Under the pieces are notes generated by a model. The model did no database searches, was not told the DNA's origin, and worked only from the letters and a program-made list of their open reading frames with translations. The position numbers and the translations under genes were made by a program. Source: Hippasteria phrygiana (taxonomy: Eukaryota; Echinodermata; Asteroidea; Valvatida; Goniasteridae). From it: a DNA stretch of 64,000 nucleotides. The stretch is from assembly GCA_037893225.1 (NCBI GenBank), contig JAZGUH010000204.1, positions 1,736,001-1,800,000 of the forward strand. Reading direction: 5' to 3'. How positions within the stretch are numbered: position 1 is the stretch's first letter; every line of letters starts with the position of its first letter. Shown here in pieces: positions 10,909 through 19,972 of this stretch.

Positions 10909-11062
10909 AAAAGAGGAAGTGTCATGGCGGGCGGGCCGCAAGGTACTGTGGGAAATAAATTTTAGCGAATGGCTAGCGCCCTCTAGGACACTATGCACAT
11001 GTAATGCTGTACGGATAAGTACTCTCTAGTAGAACCGACCCACACTTCTGTGGGGGAGGATT
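10909..11062 (-). repeat. DIRS right inverted terminal repeat
   Basis: It is the reverse complement of the left repeat over AAAAGAGGAAGTGTCATGGC to CTATGCACATG, followed by a right-specific tip ending in TGGGGGAGGATT. That tip is found inverted in the internal complementary region. The two repeats differ at their outer ends, which is normal for DIRS. Confidence 0.85.
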
Positions 11063-11099
11063 TAATTCTATACTGGCCATAGTCTACCTTAATTAACCC

Positions 11100-11490
11100 T
11101 AACATTTCCTTGCGTTCCAAATGCATTGTTTTTCATGAATATGGTGCCCTACCTATAAGTAATTCTAAGTAGTGACCGTACCCCGCCTTAGCCTTATTAT
11201 TCCCTTGCATTCCAATATAAAGTCTAAGGACTGACGGTACCCTATGTATAAGCCTTTAACATCCTACGTACTGTTTCTATTGTAAATCTTAGTAGTGACC
11301 GTACCCACATTATGGCCTTATTGTTTTCTTGCGTTCCAAATTCTAAAGACTGACGGTACCTACACGTGTATAAGCCTTTCAAATCCTATGTACTGTATCT
11401 ATTGTAAATCTAAGTAGAGAACGTACCCCACCTTAGCCTTATTATTTTTCTTGCTTTCAAAATGCCTTGTTATTCTAAAGACTGACCATG
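11100..11490 (+). repeat. Minisatellite of about 115 bp in the long-TIR element
   Basis: Three to four diverged units recur, recognisable by CTGACGGTACC, TATAAGCCTTT, the TGTACTGT-type block, and TAAGTAG followed by CGTACCC and TTAGCCTTATTATT. A partial unit lies left of the DIRS at about 6110-6142. This implies the DIRS inserted within this array. Confidence 0.65.
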
Positions 11491-11864
11491 TCTTACGTTT
11501 ATGATATTTTTTAACCCTTGAGTACGTTTTTTTACGGGAGACGTCGGGGTGTCGCGGCGGTTTTGGCAGCCAAGCCAACCGCTAAAATGTGTTTGTGCAG
11601 TCAAGCGTAACATAAACAATAATCCAACAATGGATTGAAACTGCACAAACAGCGGCAAATGGCATCATCCGGCCTGGTGGCACTTTCTTTTTGACGCCAT
11701 ATGGCATCATCCGTACGCAAGGCGTTCTTAAGACACAGGCTCTGTTGATGAGCGTACAAATTTGTTGCTGCTCAAATTGTGATTATCACAGATAACTTTA
11801 TCTTTGCAAGTTTTATGTAACAAGGCATTTGGAACACAGGGAGGCAGGGTACGGTCACTACTTA
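11491..11864. other. Interior of the long-TIR element, right side
   Basis: No gene is seen. A small inverted repeat GTTTGTGCAG/CTGCACAAAC lies at about 11590-11650. Two copies of ATGGCATCATCCG flank 11660-11710. The minus frame at 11470-11658 overlaps this palindrome and is not a credible gene. Confidence 0.4.
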
Positions 11865-12401
11865 GAACCAACATTTACTAAACAAAGTTAGCTGGCCTCT
11901 GTTTTGGTCTCAATAAGTAAGACCTTCAACAAAGACAATATTTTTTATTATTTATTCGTAATACATGTGATATTGTTGATAACAATTTTTTGGCTTAGAT
12001 TAAAGAAATCGGATTCCGATGACAGTATACACATTTTTTTGAAAAATTTCAACATGAAATCGAGTAGTCCATATTAATTATCCTAGGTTACGTTTCAAAT
12101 GCATTCATTTATCAAGTCATGACATCTAGTAGTCACAATACAGTACACAACTCCATCTCGCTTTTTGAGACCCTGCCGCATATATTGAATTATCTTGTTC
12201 TGATTTTTGTACCGATGGACGAGTTGAAATCCTCTTGCGCTGTTATTATAATTAATACAAGCACTGTGCAATTTGAATAAAAAAGGTAAGATAGTGGACG
12301 GTCACGGTGGGCAGTAACAGTGGGCGGGGCATTATAAGCAAATCATTTCATTGGCTGAGACGTAAATGACCATCCTGTGTACGTTCAAAACGAATTAACA
12401 C
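11865..12401 (-). repeat. Right terminal inverted repeat of the long-TIR element
   Basis: It is the reverse-complement partner of 4467-5060. It ends in ...GTACGTTCAAAACGAATTAACAC against the host TA at 12402. The arms share most blocks with scattered substitutions and short indels. Confidence 0.8.
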
Positions 12402-12403
12402 TA

Positions 12404-12556
12404 TTGGGACGATGATTGTGAGTCGGCATTTCAGCATCTCAAAGCACGGCTACAGGAGGCACCTATACTGGTGTACCCAGACCCGGAGGCCGACTACATA
12501 CTCGACACTGACACCAGTGATGTTGGAATAGGTGCAGTGTTGTCACAGGTGCAAGA
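12404..12556 (+). pseudogene. Gypsy RNase H start, far side of the insertion
   Basis: This continues the gypsy pol split at 4466. It encodes the connection helix (DDDCESAFQHLKARL) and the first RNase H strands, DTDTSDVGIGAVLSQVQ, carrying the first catalytic Asp of RNase H, which degrades RNA in RNA:DNA hybrids. With the TA at 12402-12403 counted once, the sequence joins to 4464 in frame as E-F-E-Y-W-D-D-D, which is strong proof of a single original gene. The frame ends at about 12556, where an A/T-rich LINE tail starts. The remaining RNase H and the integrase are missing. Confidence 0.85.
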
Positions 12557-12737
12557 TTTATTTATTTATATATTTATTTATTACATTTCTTTACACAGGG
12601 TGTGCCCAAACAGTTTAAAACTGGTTTCCATTGGGGCCCTGCATATTTTTTGTTAAAACTGAATATTTACACACACATGTATACAAAATATTTAAACAAA
12701 TACAAGAATGTTTACACAAATAAATCTATTTTCAAAG

Positions 12738-13020
12738 TGAACAAAGAAACTGGCAGGAGCAGGATTCGAACTTGCGACCTCCGGAACACCGTACTGGCGC
12801 TCTTCCAACTGAGCTATCTTGCCCTATGTTGGCGGTCTCCCAAATTGTCAGAAGCTTTGTTCGGGTGGGCGCTAGTCAGAAGTCATAAACCCAGAATGCC
12901 GTGTAGCCAGGGATCACACCCAATTTTACGATACAACCTGGGAAGCCGCATTGTGGGGATCACTCAATGAGGATACGACTTTTTAACTTATAATTCGTCA
13001 AACAATCCACGAGGGAAACT
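12738..13020 (-). mobile_element. tRNA-derived SINE, minus strand
   Basis: Complement positions 12751-12823 form a 73-nt tRNA-like sequence with A box TAGCTCAGTTGG, B-box-like AGTTCGAATCC and paired acceptor ends (GGCAAGA/TCCTGCC). The flanking unit (CAAATTGTCAG...AGTCATAAACCCAGAATGCC...) recurs at 62360-62470 and inverted at 62640-62740. That makes this an interspersed element rather than a lone tRNA gene. It lies in the LINE 3' region. Confidence 0.75.
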
Positions 13021-13270
13021 GACTAGTTAAATTTATTTACAGTTAACTTTTCAACTCTCCAGTAGAAGCCTATTGCTGATTTACGGGATGGGCGAAAAAC
13101 CTGCGAAAAAACCCTTTTGGGATAAAAAACAAGGGGAAATTCCCATTTGGCTCCAAAGTATTGTGGCAACCAAGTTTATAAATCCGCAGATCAGTGTAAA
13201 TGGCATAAATATCACTGAAGGATGGCTTTACGTAGCTGCGATTTAAATGCACCTAAGGAGTTCATGGTTC

Positions 13271-13942
13271 TCATTTGTTCAGGCAGATTATTCCGTATAT
13301 ACTGGCACCACTCACAGCAAAACTTCTCGCGTAGCATTCCTTTTTGGCGAAAGGAATTTTTAGTGCCATTTGGGTCGATTGTCGTGTTTCACGAATCACT
13401 GTCATGTACAAAGGAGTCATTTTGTTAAGGCTTTTGAAAACAAGGATAGCCTTTTTGGACTTAACTCTTTCATAAAAAGGAATCCATTTCAGTCTGGCAA
13501 ACATATCAGCTGAGGGGGTGAGGGAGGTACATTTAAGGATTATCCGTGCGGCTCTTTTTAGACATTTGTTGAGGATATTGTCGTGAGATGTGTACCTTCC
13601 TCCCCACACCGTACAACAATACTCTAAAGATGGCATAACTAAACTTACAAAGAGTGTGTACAGGTTGCTTTGGGGAACGTAATCACGAATTCTGTTTAAC
13701 ACATACGAAACAGTCTTCCTGACGTATTCAACATGTGGACCCCAACCTAATGTTTCGTCAACAACTACACAAAAGCATTTACAAGATTTCACTTTTTCAA
13801 TAATCTTATCAGCAATGCACACGTTCAGGTCGACGGATATTTTCTGCCTTGAACCAATAAGCATACGTTTGGTTTTGCTGGCATTCAATGCTAGTTTGTT
13901 TCTTAGGCACCAGTTTTGAATACTAGCAAGAGCTATATTCAA
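13271..13942 (-). pseudogene. LINE ORF2 C-terminal reverse transcriptase fragment
   Basis: This is a 223-codon open frame on the minus strand covering the RT thumb and C-terminal region of a non-LTR retrotransposon. Such proteins prime cDNA synthesis directly at nicked genomic DNA. The catalytic YSDD lies just upstream in a different frame (13983-14007), so at least one frameshift separates them. The N-terminal endonuclease and the first RT blocks are absent. The end of the frame, at 13271, fits the normal ORF2 end because A/T-rich 3' UTR-like sequence follows. The clade (jockey, CR1 or RTE-like) cannot be fixed by eye. Confidence 0.75.
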
Positions 13943-14056
13943 GTTCCTTTCTATTTCGTTAATACTAAATGAGCTATACGTTATAACGTGGAGTCATCTG
14001 AATACTGATTTTTTGCTTTTTGAAGCATTACTGAAATGAGTTTGAAAAGGTTTAGC

Positions 14057-14061
14057 AGCTG
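14057..14061 (+). other. BEL target-site duplication, left
   Basis: AGCTG precedes the LTR's terminal TG and is repeated at 50740-50744 after the 3' LTR's terminal CA. A 5-bp duplication is the usual size for BEL/Pao. Confidence 0.8.
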
Positions 14062-14770
14062 TGTAACAGGCTCACACAGTTTCTTTAATATTTTCTTAGT
14101 TTCTTAGTTGGCCTCATATATGCCTCAGTACTTATTATGATCAGTCGTAAATAATTCCATAAGCCCAAGTTCGGGCCTGACCTAGCTTTGGGGTAGGTCA
14201 ATGCCGTCCCTCTGTCTCGATGTAAAATATGTTGCTACGTGGCCAGTGAGGCAGTTATACCAGTAGCCGTCCTGCTGCACACACCTAAAGTTTCCCTCCA
14301 GTCTGTGGTACATCCCGCAATTAATTGCAAGTCTTTGTATCTACAAGTCCGAGGGCAAGGTCTAGAAGTTCAATTATTGTTGTAGTCTCACCACAAGCTC
14401 AACAAAGTCGTAAGTTTATCATTTCTGTTATTATTCCATTTGTTCTTTGCCGCATTTAGGGTTCAAGTTCTATTTCGAATCATCTATTCAAGGGTGGTCC
14501 TACCCATTTGATATTTCATGTAGATTAAGTGTATCAATTTGGTTTATCTAATTAGTATTGCATTTGTCAGTACCTCTAATATAATAATATTATTGTAAGA
14601 TTTGTTTTTGGGTTTATTAATTTCAGATTAAACGGAAATCTCGGAAATCTCGGAAATCTCGGAGATCACGGGAATTACTGATGGGAGTCACTCATCCAGT
14701 AAAGCAAGCCAGTTTGTGCCAGTTTCCAGTTTGTGACTAAATTGTGTACAACATTAAGGAATCTTCTACA
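14062..14770 (+). repeat. BEL/Pao 5' LTR
   Basis: It starts TGTAACAGG and ends TCTTCTACA. Positions 14533-14770 match the surviving 3' LTR pieces (19738-19759 joined to 50539-50739). The 5' copy has three GGAAATCTC units plus GGAGATCAC at about 14633-14670, while the 3' copy has only one GGAAATCTC. Single-base differences are also present. The uninterrupted site TATCTAATTAGTATTG at about 14547-14562 is the empty-site version of the Helitron-like insertion point. Confidence 0.85.
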
Positions 14771-15486
14771 GTTTAATGACTTTGAGCCACTCTTAGTCTG
14801 GGTGCCGACTAGCATCCTTGAGTTGGTTCAGATTGGCGTGAAGTTTGTGCTCGTCTAGCGTGCCAGAAGTCTGCATGTGCATAGATTGTCCATGCCCGGA
14901 CAGTGATCCTCAGTTAGCGATCGTCTGTGGGTCCCTTCAGTGCATGCAGTGCCGCCCCAGTGTCAGCCAAGCCAGTGCTAGTTCAGTCCAGATGTTCAGC
15001 ATCGGGCAGTGGATTTACGACCATTAGCCGGAGCAGTTTACTAACAAGGGTGACCTCTTTGACCCGCCCAGTGGAAGATCGGCCTTTAGCACCCCGGGAA
15101 AGTGTTTCTGGAGCCGATGTCCCTGTGGACCCTTGTGAACTTAAAGCCACTGCGAGGTGAACCATGTACCTTGGACTATTGACACTGTGAACTGACTGAA
15201 ATGAACTAGTGAATTATACTGTGATATTTGATCACTTTGTTTGCCATTTAATGTTTTGCTTTGTTTTTGGTCAGAATTCACCTGTTTTATTGGATTATCA
15301 GTGCATTTTATTGCTGTGATTTCTGTTGCATTTTCTCAGACGTTGCATTGATTATCACTCTCATTGTTCTTATGTAGATCGCTGCATTGTGGTTGATTGC
15401 ATAGTTGTAATACATTATAATTTGGAAAATTTGTAATTAATCACACTGTCATTGTTCTTAGGTTTCACACAATAGCCAACTGCAAA
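14771..15486 (+). other. BEL 5' leader between LTR and gag
   Basis: This is the untranslated internal leader. A possible primer-binding site, TGGGTGCCGAC, lies at 14799-14809, 28 bases after the LTR, farther than usual, so it is only a candidate. Short frames here (14845-15165) lack recognisable domains. The region becomes T-rich before the gag ATG at 15487. Confidence 0.5.
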
Positions 15487-17232
15487 ATGTCAAAGTCACA
15501 TAGTGGTGCAAGTGCACAAAGTGCAAAGAGTGAAGTGCGTTCTCACTCAAGCTCGGTGGGCAGTGCTAGGGCGAAGGCAACGGCAGCTAAGGCCAGACTA
15601 ATGGCAGAGGCCAAAAGTATGGCAGCCATGAAATCCATTGAAGAAGAGGAGCTAAAATTGCAACAACGTAAGAGAGATTTCGAGCTGCAGGTCCAGATTG
15701 CCAAGGCTGAGGCTGAGGAAAGGGCACTCGAAGAAATTGATGGCATCGCTCCTTTAAACCATGATAATGAATTGCCGAATTCTATCCCAGATGATCATGA
15801 AAAGGTTGGCAATTGGTTGAAGGCTGACCTGACGCCACCATCGCCGAGTCCAGCTACACCACCTATGGACATGCAACGGCAAATGATCGACACTATGCTG
15901 CTCCCAAAGTGTGAGCTCGCTAAGTTTAGTGGCGACCCACTAGATTACTGGGTCTTTTTTCAAGGTTTTGATGGCACCGTTGGGAACGCGAGTGTGGGAG
16001 CCAGTGCTAAGCTCAACCGGCTTCTCCAATATTGTGAAGGCGAGGCCTTGGCAGTCATCCGTTGCTGCGCCATGATGGAACCTGACGAGGGCTACTACAA
16101 GGCCAGAGAGCTGCTGCGTGAGCGTTTTGGAAATGACTTCAGAATTTCCGAAACCTGGGTACGGAGGCTCACTGACGGTCCACGGGTCATGCCAGGTGAA
16201 AGAAAGGCTATTCAAAGGCTTGCCGATGACCTGCGTAGCTGTACTCTGGCGCTGACAGTCATGGACAAGCTGGACGAGGTGGATACTAAGAGAAGCCTTG
16301 GGCTGATAGTCAAGAGGCTACCGCAGTACCTGCAGTCTAAATGGCGTTCAAAGGCTATAGACCACCTCGATATAAACACAGGACGCTATCCCAACATCAT
16401 GAAGCTTGTAGAATTCCTTGGAAAGGCTGCAAGGGAGGCCAACGACCCGGTGTATGGGTTCGAGGAAAGGGGCGGCAGAGAATCAAAGAAGGTGTCAAAC
16501 TTCAACATCCAAGCCAAAACTACATCACAGCCATTTGACCGTAGAACCCGACCGAGCAAGGGCTATGGGAACCAGCATGCTCAGAAACAGCTTTGCCCCC
16601 TGTGCTCAGGAGGGCATCAGTTAGTCGAGTGTACGCAGTTCGCTAAAATGAGTCCCCATGATCGTCTCGATGTAGCTCGCAAGAACAGGTTATGTTTTAA
16701 CTGCCTGACCGCTAGACGCCACTTTGCCAGAAGATGTGATCAGGGTGCATGCGGAGTTAGAGGTTGCAAAGTGAGACACTCAAAACTTCTGCACGATGTG
16801 TTCCAGTCTCCCAGTAGCAACAATGTTCAAGCTCCGACAGAGCTAGAGTCAACTAACAGTCAGAACATGGGAGCTACCAGTCTAGCATGTGGAGTGGACC
16901 GGGATACTTCCAAGGTGGCATTGCCAATCGTGACGGTGATCGTGAAGGGCATCGGCAGAAATGACAGCATCAGGACACACGCCCTACTCGACCCTGGCAG
17001 CAACAAGAGTTTCTGCTCCATAGATTTGGTGAGGATGCTTGGCATACAGGGTAGTCCACAAGCCCTGTCCCTGAACACCCTAATAAAGGTGCACAGGTCG
17101 AAACACTGGAGATTGCATTGGAAGTGTCTGGGAGTAAGGGTGGAGGTGGCAAGACTTTCCATTTGCCACGTGTCTATGCCCTTTGAGAGTTCCCTACACT
17201 TCGAGATAGCTGTGCTACACATGAAGAGCTAA
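15487..17232 (+). CDS. BEL/Pao Gag plus protease (frameshifted at end)
   Basis: This is the BEL/Pao Gag polyprotein with the aspartic protease at its C-terminus. Residues 1-90 are Ser/Ala/Lys-rich and then Glu/Lys-rich, probably coiled coil. Residues about 135-320 match the Pao Gag domain (DUF1759 type: LDYWVFFQGFDGTV, LLQYCEGEALAVI, LRERFGN). Two zinc-binding segments follow: LCPLCSGGHQLVEC and CFNCLTARRHFARRC (16693-16740, one residue longer than the usual C-x2-C-x4-H-x4-C). The protease active site reads ALLDPGSNKSF where DSG or DTG is normal. After about residue 530 the protein runs out of frame: the expected continuation is in the pol frame, pointing to a one-base change near 17083. Confidence 0.85.
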   Translation: MSKSHSGASAQSAKSEVRSHSSSVGSARAKATAAKARLMAEAKSMAAMKSIEEEELKLQQRKRDFELQVQIAKAEAEERALEEIDGIAPLNHDNELPNSIPDDHEKVGNWLKADLTPPSPSPATPPMDMQRQMIDTMLLPKCELAKFSGDPLDYWVFFQGFDGTVGNASVGASAKLNRLLQYCEGEALAVIRCCAMMEPDEGYYKARELLRERFGNDFRISETWVRRLTDGPRVMPGERKAIQRLADDLRSCTLALTVMDKLDEVDTKRSLGLIVKRLPQYLQSKWRSKAIDHLDINTGRYPNIMKLVEFLGKAAREANDPVYGFEERGGRESKKVSNFNIQAKTTSQPFDRRTRPSKGYGNQHAQKQLCPLCSGGHQLVECTQFAKMSPHDRLDVARKNRLCFNCLTARRHFARRCDQGACGVRGCKVRHSKLLHDVFQSPSSNNVQAPTELESTNSQNMGATSLACGVDRDTSKVALPIVTVIVKGIGRNDSIRTHALLDPGSNKSFCSIDLVRMLGIQGSPQALSLNTLIKVHRSKHWRLHWKCLGVRVEVARLSICHVSMPFESSLHFEIAVLHMKS

Positions 17233-17270
17233 GCCGCTACAAGCACCTCAAGGACATCCCAGTTCCCCAG

Positions 17271-19757
17271 GTGTCCAAAGAAGGTGTGACCATGTTAATC
17301 GGTCAAGATGTGCCCCAGGTTCTGATCCCTCTTGAAGTACGCCATGGTAAGGAGGGTGAGCCGTATGCGGTTAGAACGCCCCTTGGATGGACTATCAATG
17401 GCCCCCTAGGATATATGTCAACGGGAGGAGCAGCGGTTTCCAATTTCGTTCAAGGAGGTCTTGAGGCGCAGGTTGAAAGATTTTGGAAACTGGATGGAGG
17501 TGACTCATTCACAGACGAGAGAGCCATGTCCATCGACGACAGGAAGGCATTACAGACATGGGATGACTCTATCTCCCTGTTGAATGGCCACTACGTGGTG
17601 GATATTCCATTTAAGACGGATCCCCCTAATCTGCCGGACAGCAAGTTGATGGCCGATGGGCGCCTAAAGTCCCTTGGCAGGCGGCTGGCGAAGAACCCAC
17701 AGCTGCATGCACGGTACAGTGCAGAAATAAAGAATTTGGTAGTCAGAGGCTTTGCCGAGAAGGTCCCTGCAGAGGAGCTGGGGTCATCGCCGGAATATTC
17801 CTGGTATCTACCCCACCATTGTGTCTTCAACCCAAACAAGCCAGAGAAGCTCAGGGTCGTGTTCGACTGCGCCGCAAAGTGCAGTGGGACTTCCCTAAAT
17901 GACAAGGTGCTACAGGGGCCGGACATGTTGAACAAGCTGGTTGGCGTTCTTACTCGTTTCCGGGAGCACCGTGTTTGGTTGATGGGTGACATTGAACAAA
18001 TGTTTCACCAAGTTGGGGTGTCCAAGAAACACCGAGATGCACTGAGGTTCTTGTGGTGGCCTGAGGGAGATACAGCTAAACGAGCGGAAACATACCGGAT
18101 GACAGTGCACCTTTTGGGCGGAGTGTGGAGTCCAAGCTGCACAACCTTCGCCTTGAGAAGAACAGCCGAAGACAACAAGGATGAGTTTCATGCCGATGTA
18201 GCTGTTGCGGTCCAGGAAAACTTCTATGTCGATGACATGCTGAAGTCCGTCGAGTCTGAAGATAAGGCCGTGCTCATGATGAAACAACTGACTGCGCTTC
18301 TGGCAAAGGGAGGTTTTAACCTCACCAAATGGGTCAGCAACAGCCGAAAGGTCATGGAGCACATACCGCAAGATGGAAGGGCTAAGGGCCTAAAGAACCT
18401 GGACCTGGACCAAGAGCGCATGCCAGTTGAAAGAGCCTTGGGAGTTCACTGGGACACCGAGAATGACAACCTTGGAATTAAGATCCAGTCAAAGTCCAGG
18501 TGTCAGACCAAGAGGGGCCTCCTAAGCATCATCAGTTCAGTCTATGACCCCTTGGGTTTTGTAAGTCCATTCGTGCTGAAGGGAAAGATCCTTTTCCAGA
18601 ATGAGTGCAGGATTGTTGGTAAGGGTTGGGACGACCCGCTGGTGGTTGACACTCGGACCGAGTGGATAAGATGGTTGACAGACCTTTCCAAGTTGGACAA
18701 GTTTGCTGTGCCAAGGTGTTTGATCCCGGACAACTTTGGAGAGATCAATGAGTGCCAACTGCACCACTTCTGTGATGCCTCACAGGATGCGTATGGTAGT
18801 GTGTCATATGCCCGTCTTGTCAACGCTGCAGGTATTGTCCACTGCAGTTTCCTGATGGGAAAGGCTCGCTTGGCGCCTTTGAAGGTCATGACAATTCCAA
18901 GGCTGGAATTGTCTGCTGCAGTGCTGGCTGTTAAGATAGATCGATTGTTGAGACAGGAGCTCCGACTTGAAGTACAAGGGTCAACCTTTTGGACAGACAG
19001 CACATTGGTGCTGCAGTATATAAACAGCAGGTCAGCTCGGTTCCACACATTTGTGGCGAATCGGGTTGCCAACATTCATGACGGTTCGGCCCCAAGTCAG
19101 TGGAGGTACGTCAACACTGAGTTGAATCCCGCCGACGATGCCTCCAGAGGTCTCGACGGCTATCATATGGTCTCCAAAGCCAGATGGAGAAATGGACCCG
19201 ATTTCCTTTGGTTGGATGATGACGCTTGGCCACAGGTACCTAAGGTTCCAAATCTTCTTGACACTGACAGGGAAGTCAAGAAGGTTGCCGTATCACGGGT
19301 TGTTCGTGTTGGCGAAGAAGATGCCGTTGACAAATTAGTCAGCAGGTGCTCTAGTTGGTTCAGACTCAAACGAGCAGTGGCATGGATATTCCGCTACAAG
19401 AAGTGGTTGCTTGATCACAGGCCACAGAATGTGATCAATGATGTTGGGACAAAGAGGATTACAGTTGCCGAGCTTCAAGAGGCGGAGCTCGCAGTTATCA
19501 GGTATATCCAGAGAAAGTCTTTTGGACAGGAGGTTCACGACTTAGAGATGGGTGAGAGTTCAGTGCGTACGCAGAGTCCCATCTACAGCCTGCAGCCATA
19601 TTTGGACGACAGTGGTGTGCTCAGGCTGGGAGGTAGGCTGCGACTGGCACCAGTTGATTACGATCGCAAGTTTCCGTCCATTCTGCCTAGGAACCATCAC
19701 GTGTCTGCTCTGAGCGTGAGACATGCCCATGAGTCAGTATTAATTTGGTTTATCTAA
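17271..19757 (+). CDS. BEL/Pao Pol: RT and RNase H, integrase truncated
   Basis: This is a long stop-free frame of 828 codons (first ATG 17271, but the frame is open upstream toward the protease, so it is really one Gag-Pol frame). The protease-RT linker has YAVRTPLGWTINGPLG. RT blocks are LRVVFDCAAKCSGTSLND, WLMGDIEQMFHQVGV and the intact active site YVDD at 18225-18236. RNase H shows HHFCDASQDAYGSVSY, IPRLELSAAV and FWTDSTLVLQYI. The integrase begins (FPSILPRNHHVSALSVRHAH) but is cut inside its zinc-binding region at about 19738, where LTR sequence begins and adds a few foreign residues. Without integrase this copy cannot insert autonomously; the RT may still be intact. Confidence 0.9.
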   Translation: MSKEGVTMLIGQDVPQVLIPLEVRHGKEGEPYAVRTPLGWTINGPLGYMSTGGAAVSNFVQGGLEAQVERFWKLDGGDSFTDERAMSIDDRKALQTWDDSISLLNGHYVVDIPFKTDPPNLPDSKLMADGRLKSLGRRLAKNPQLHARYSAEIKNLVVRGFAEKVPAEELGSSPEYSWYLPHHCVFNPNKPEKLRVVFDCAAKCSGTSLNDKVLQGPDMLNKLVGVLTRFREHRVWLMGDIEQMFHQVGVSKKHRDALRFLWWPEGDTAKRAETYRMTVHLLGGVWSPSCTTFALRRTAEDNKDEFHADVAVAVQENFYVDDMLKSVESEDKAVLMMKQLTALLAKGGFNLTKWVSNSRKVMEHIPQDGRAKGLKNLDLDQERMPVERALGVHWDTENDNLGIKIQSKSRCQTKRGLLSIISSVYDPLGFVSPFVLKGKILFQNECRIVGKGWDDPLVVDTRTEWIRWLTDLSKLDKFAVPRCLIPDNFGEINECQLHHFCDASQDAYGSVSYARLVNAAGIVHCSFLMGKARLAPLKVMTIPRLELSAAVLAVKIDRLLRQELRLEVQGSTFWTDSTLVLQYINSRSARFHTFVANRVANIHDGSAPSQWRYVNTELNPADDASRGLDGYHMVSKARWRNGPDFLWLDDDAWPQVPKVPNLLDTDREVKKVAVSRVVRVGEEDAVDKLVSRCSSWFRLKRAVAWIFRYKKWLLDHRPQNVINDVGTKRITVAELQEAELAVIRYIQRKSFGQEVHDLEMGESSVRTQSPIYSLQPYLDDSGVLRLGGRLRLAPVDYDRKFPSILPRNHHVSALSVRHAHESVLIWFI

Positions 19758-19759
19758 TT
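19738..19759 (+). repeat. BEL 3' LTR, left stump
   Basis: TTAATTTGGTTTATCTAATT equals 14536-14555 of the 5' LTR apart from one base. It is fused directly to pol on the left and to the first Helitron-like hairpin on the right. The LTR resumes at 50539. Confidence 0.8.
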
Positions 19760-19972
19760 GGCTGTTTCGAAAGTTTTTCGAAACAGCCCTTGTTTTCGTT
19801 AAGATTTTTTTTTTTTTTTTTTTTTGGCTGTTTCGAAAGTTTTTCGAAACAGCCCTTGTTTTCGTTAAGATTTTTTTTTTTTTCTTTTTTTTTTTTTGGC
19901 TGTTTCGAAAGTTTTTCGAAACAGCCCTTGTTTTCGTTAAGATTTTTTTTTTTTTTCTTTTTTTTTTTTTTT

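Larger units (their letters stand above)
6143..11062 (+). mobile_element. DIRS-type tyrosine-recombinase retrotransposon
   Basis: The element has inverted terminal repeats (6143-6264 and 10909-11062). Near its 3' end an internal complementary region (10752-10852) joins the complement of the left tip to the complement of the right tip, which is diagnostic of DIRS elements and of their circular intermediate. Gag-like, RT, RNase H and tyrosine-recombinase remnants lie between in that order. No target-site duplication is seen, as expected for recombinase-mediated insertion. Internal deletions remove the RT YxDD segment and the recombinase catalytic C-terminus, so it is inactive. Confidence 0.9.
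4467..12401. mobile_element. Long-TIR foldback-like DNA element with TA duplications
   Basis: The ends are imperfect inverted repeats of about 540-590 bp (GTGTTCATTTGTTTTGAACG at the left, its near-complement at the right). They are flanked by TA at 4465-4466 and 12402-12403. Removing the element and one TA restores the gypsy reading frame. Without the nested DIRS (6143-11062) it is about 3.0 kb. No transposase is visible, so it is non-autonomous. Long TIRs with internal tandem repeats resemble foldback elements, while the TA duplication is typical of Tc1/mariner-type transposition. The superfamily is not determined. Confidence 0.8.
998..12556 (+). mobile_element. Ty3/gypsy LTR retrotransposon remnant, interrupted
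   Basis: Gag, zinc knuckle, aspartic protease, reverse transcriptase and the start of RNase H occur in gypsy order on the plus strand. The coding sequence stops at 4464-4466 in the RT-RNase H linker and resumes at 12404, after a 7.9-kb insertion with TA duplications. Joining the flanks at one TA restores an uninterrupted frame. The element ends at about 12556, where LINE 3' sequence begins. Integrase and the 3' LTR are absent. Several frameshifts and stops show that it is old and dead. Confidence 0.85.
12557..14056 (-). mobile_element. LINE (non-LTR retrotransposon) 3' part, minus strand
   Basis: Minus-strand coding sequence at 13271-14007 is the C-terminal half of a LINE reverse transcriptase. 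A palm motif reads as YSDDSTL at about 13983-14007. After a frame break it continues as WCLRNKLALNASKTKRML, the thumb region, and LVMPSLEYCCTVWGG. It ends in the ARLKWIPFYERVKSKKAILVFK segment typical of jockey/CR1/RTE-like ORF2 C-termini. The element's 3' tail is the (ATTT)-rich stretch at 12560-12590 next to the gypsy fragment. A tRNA-derived SINE interrupts the 3' part. The BEL element starts at 14062, and I could not recognise the upstream RT on the far side of the BEL. Confidence 0.75.
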
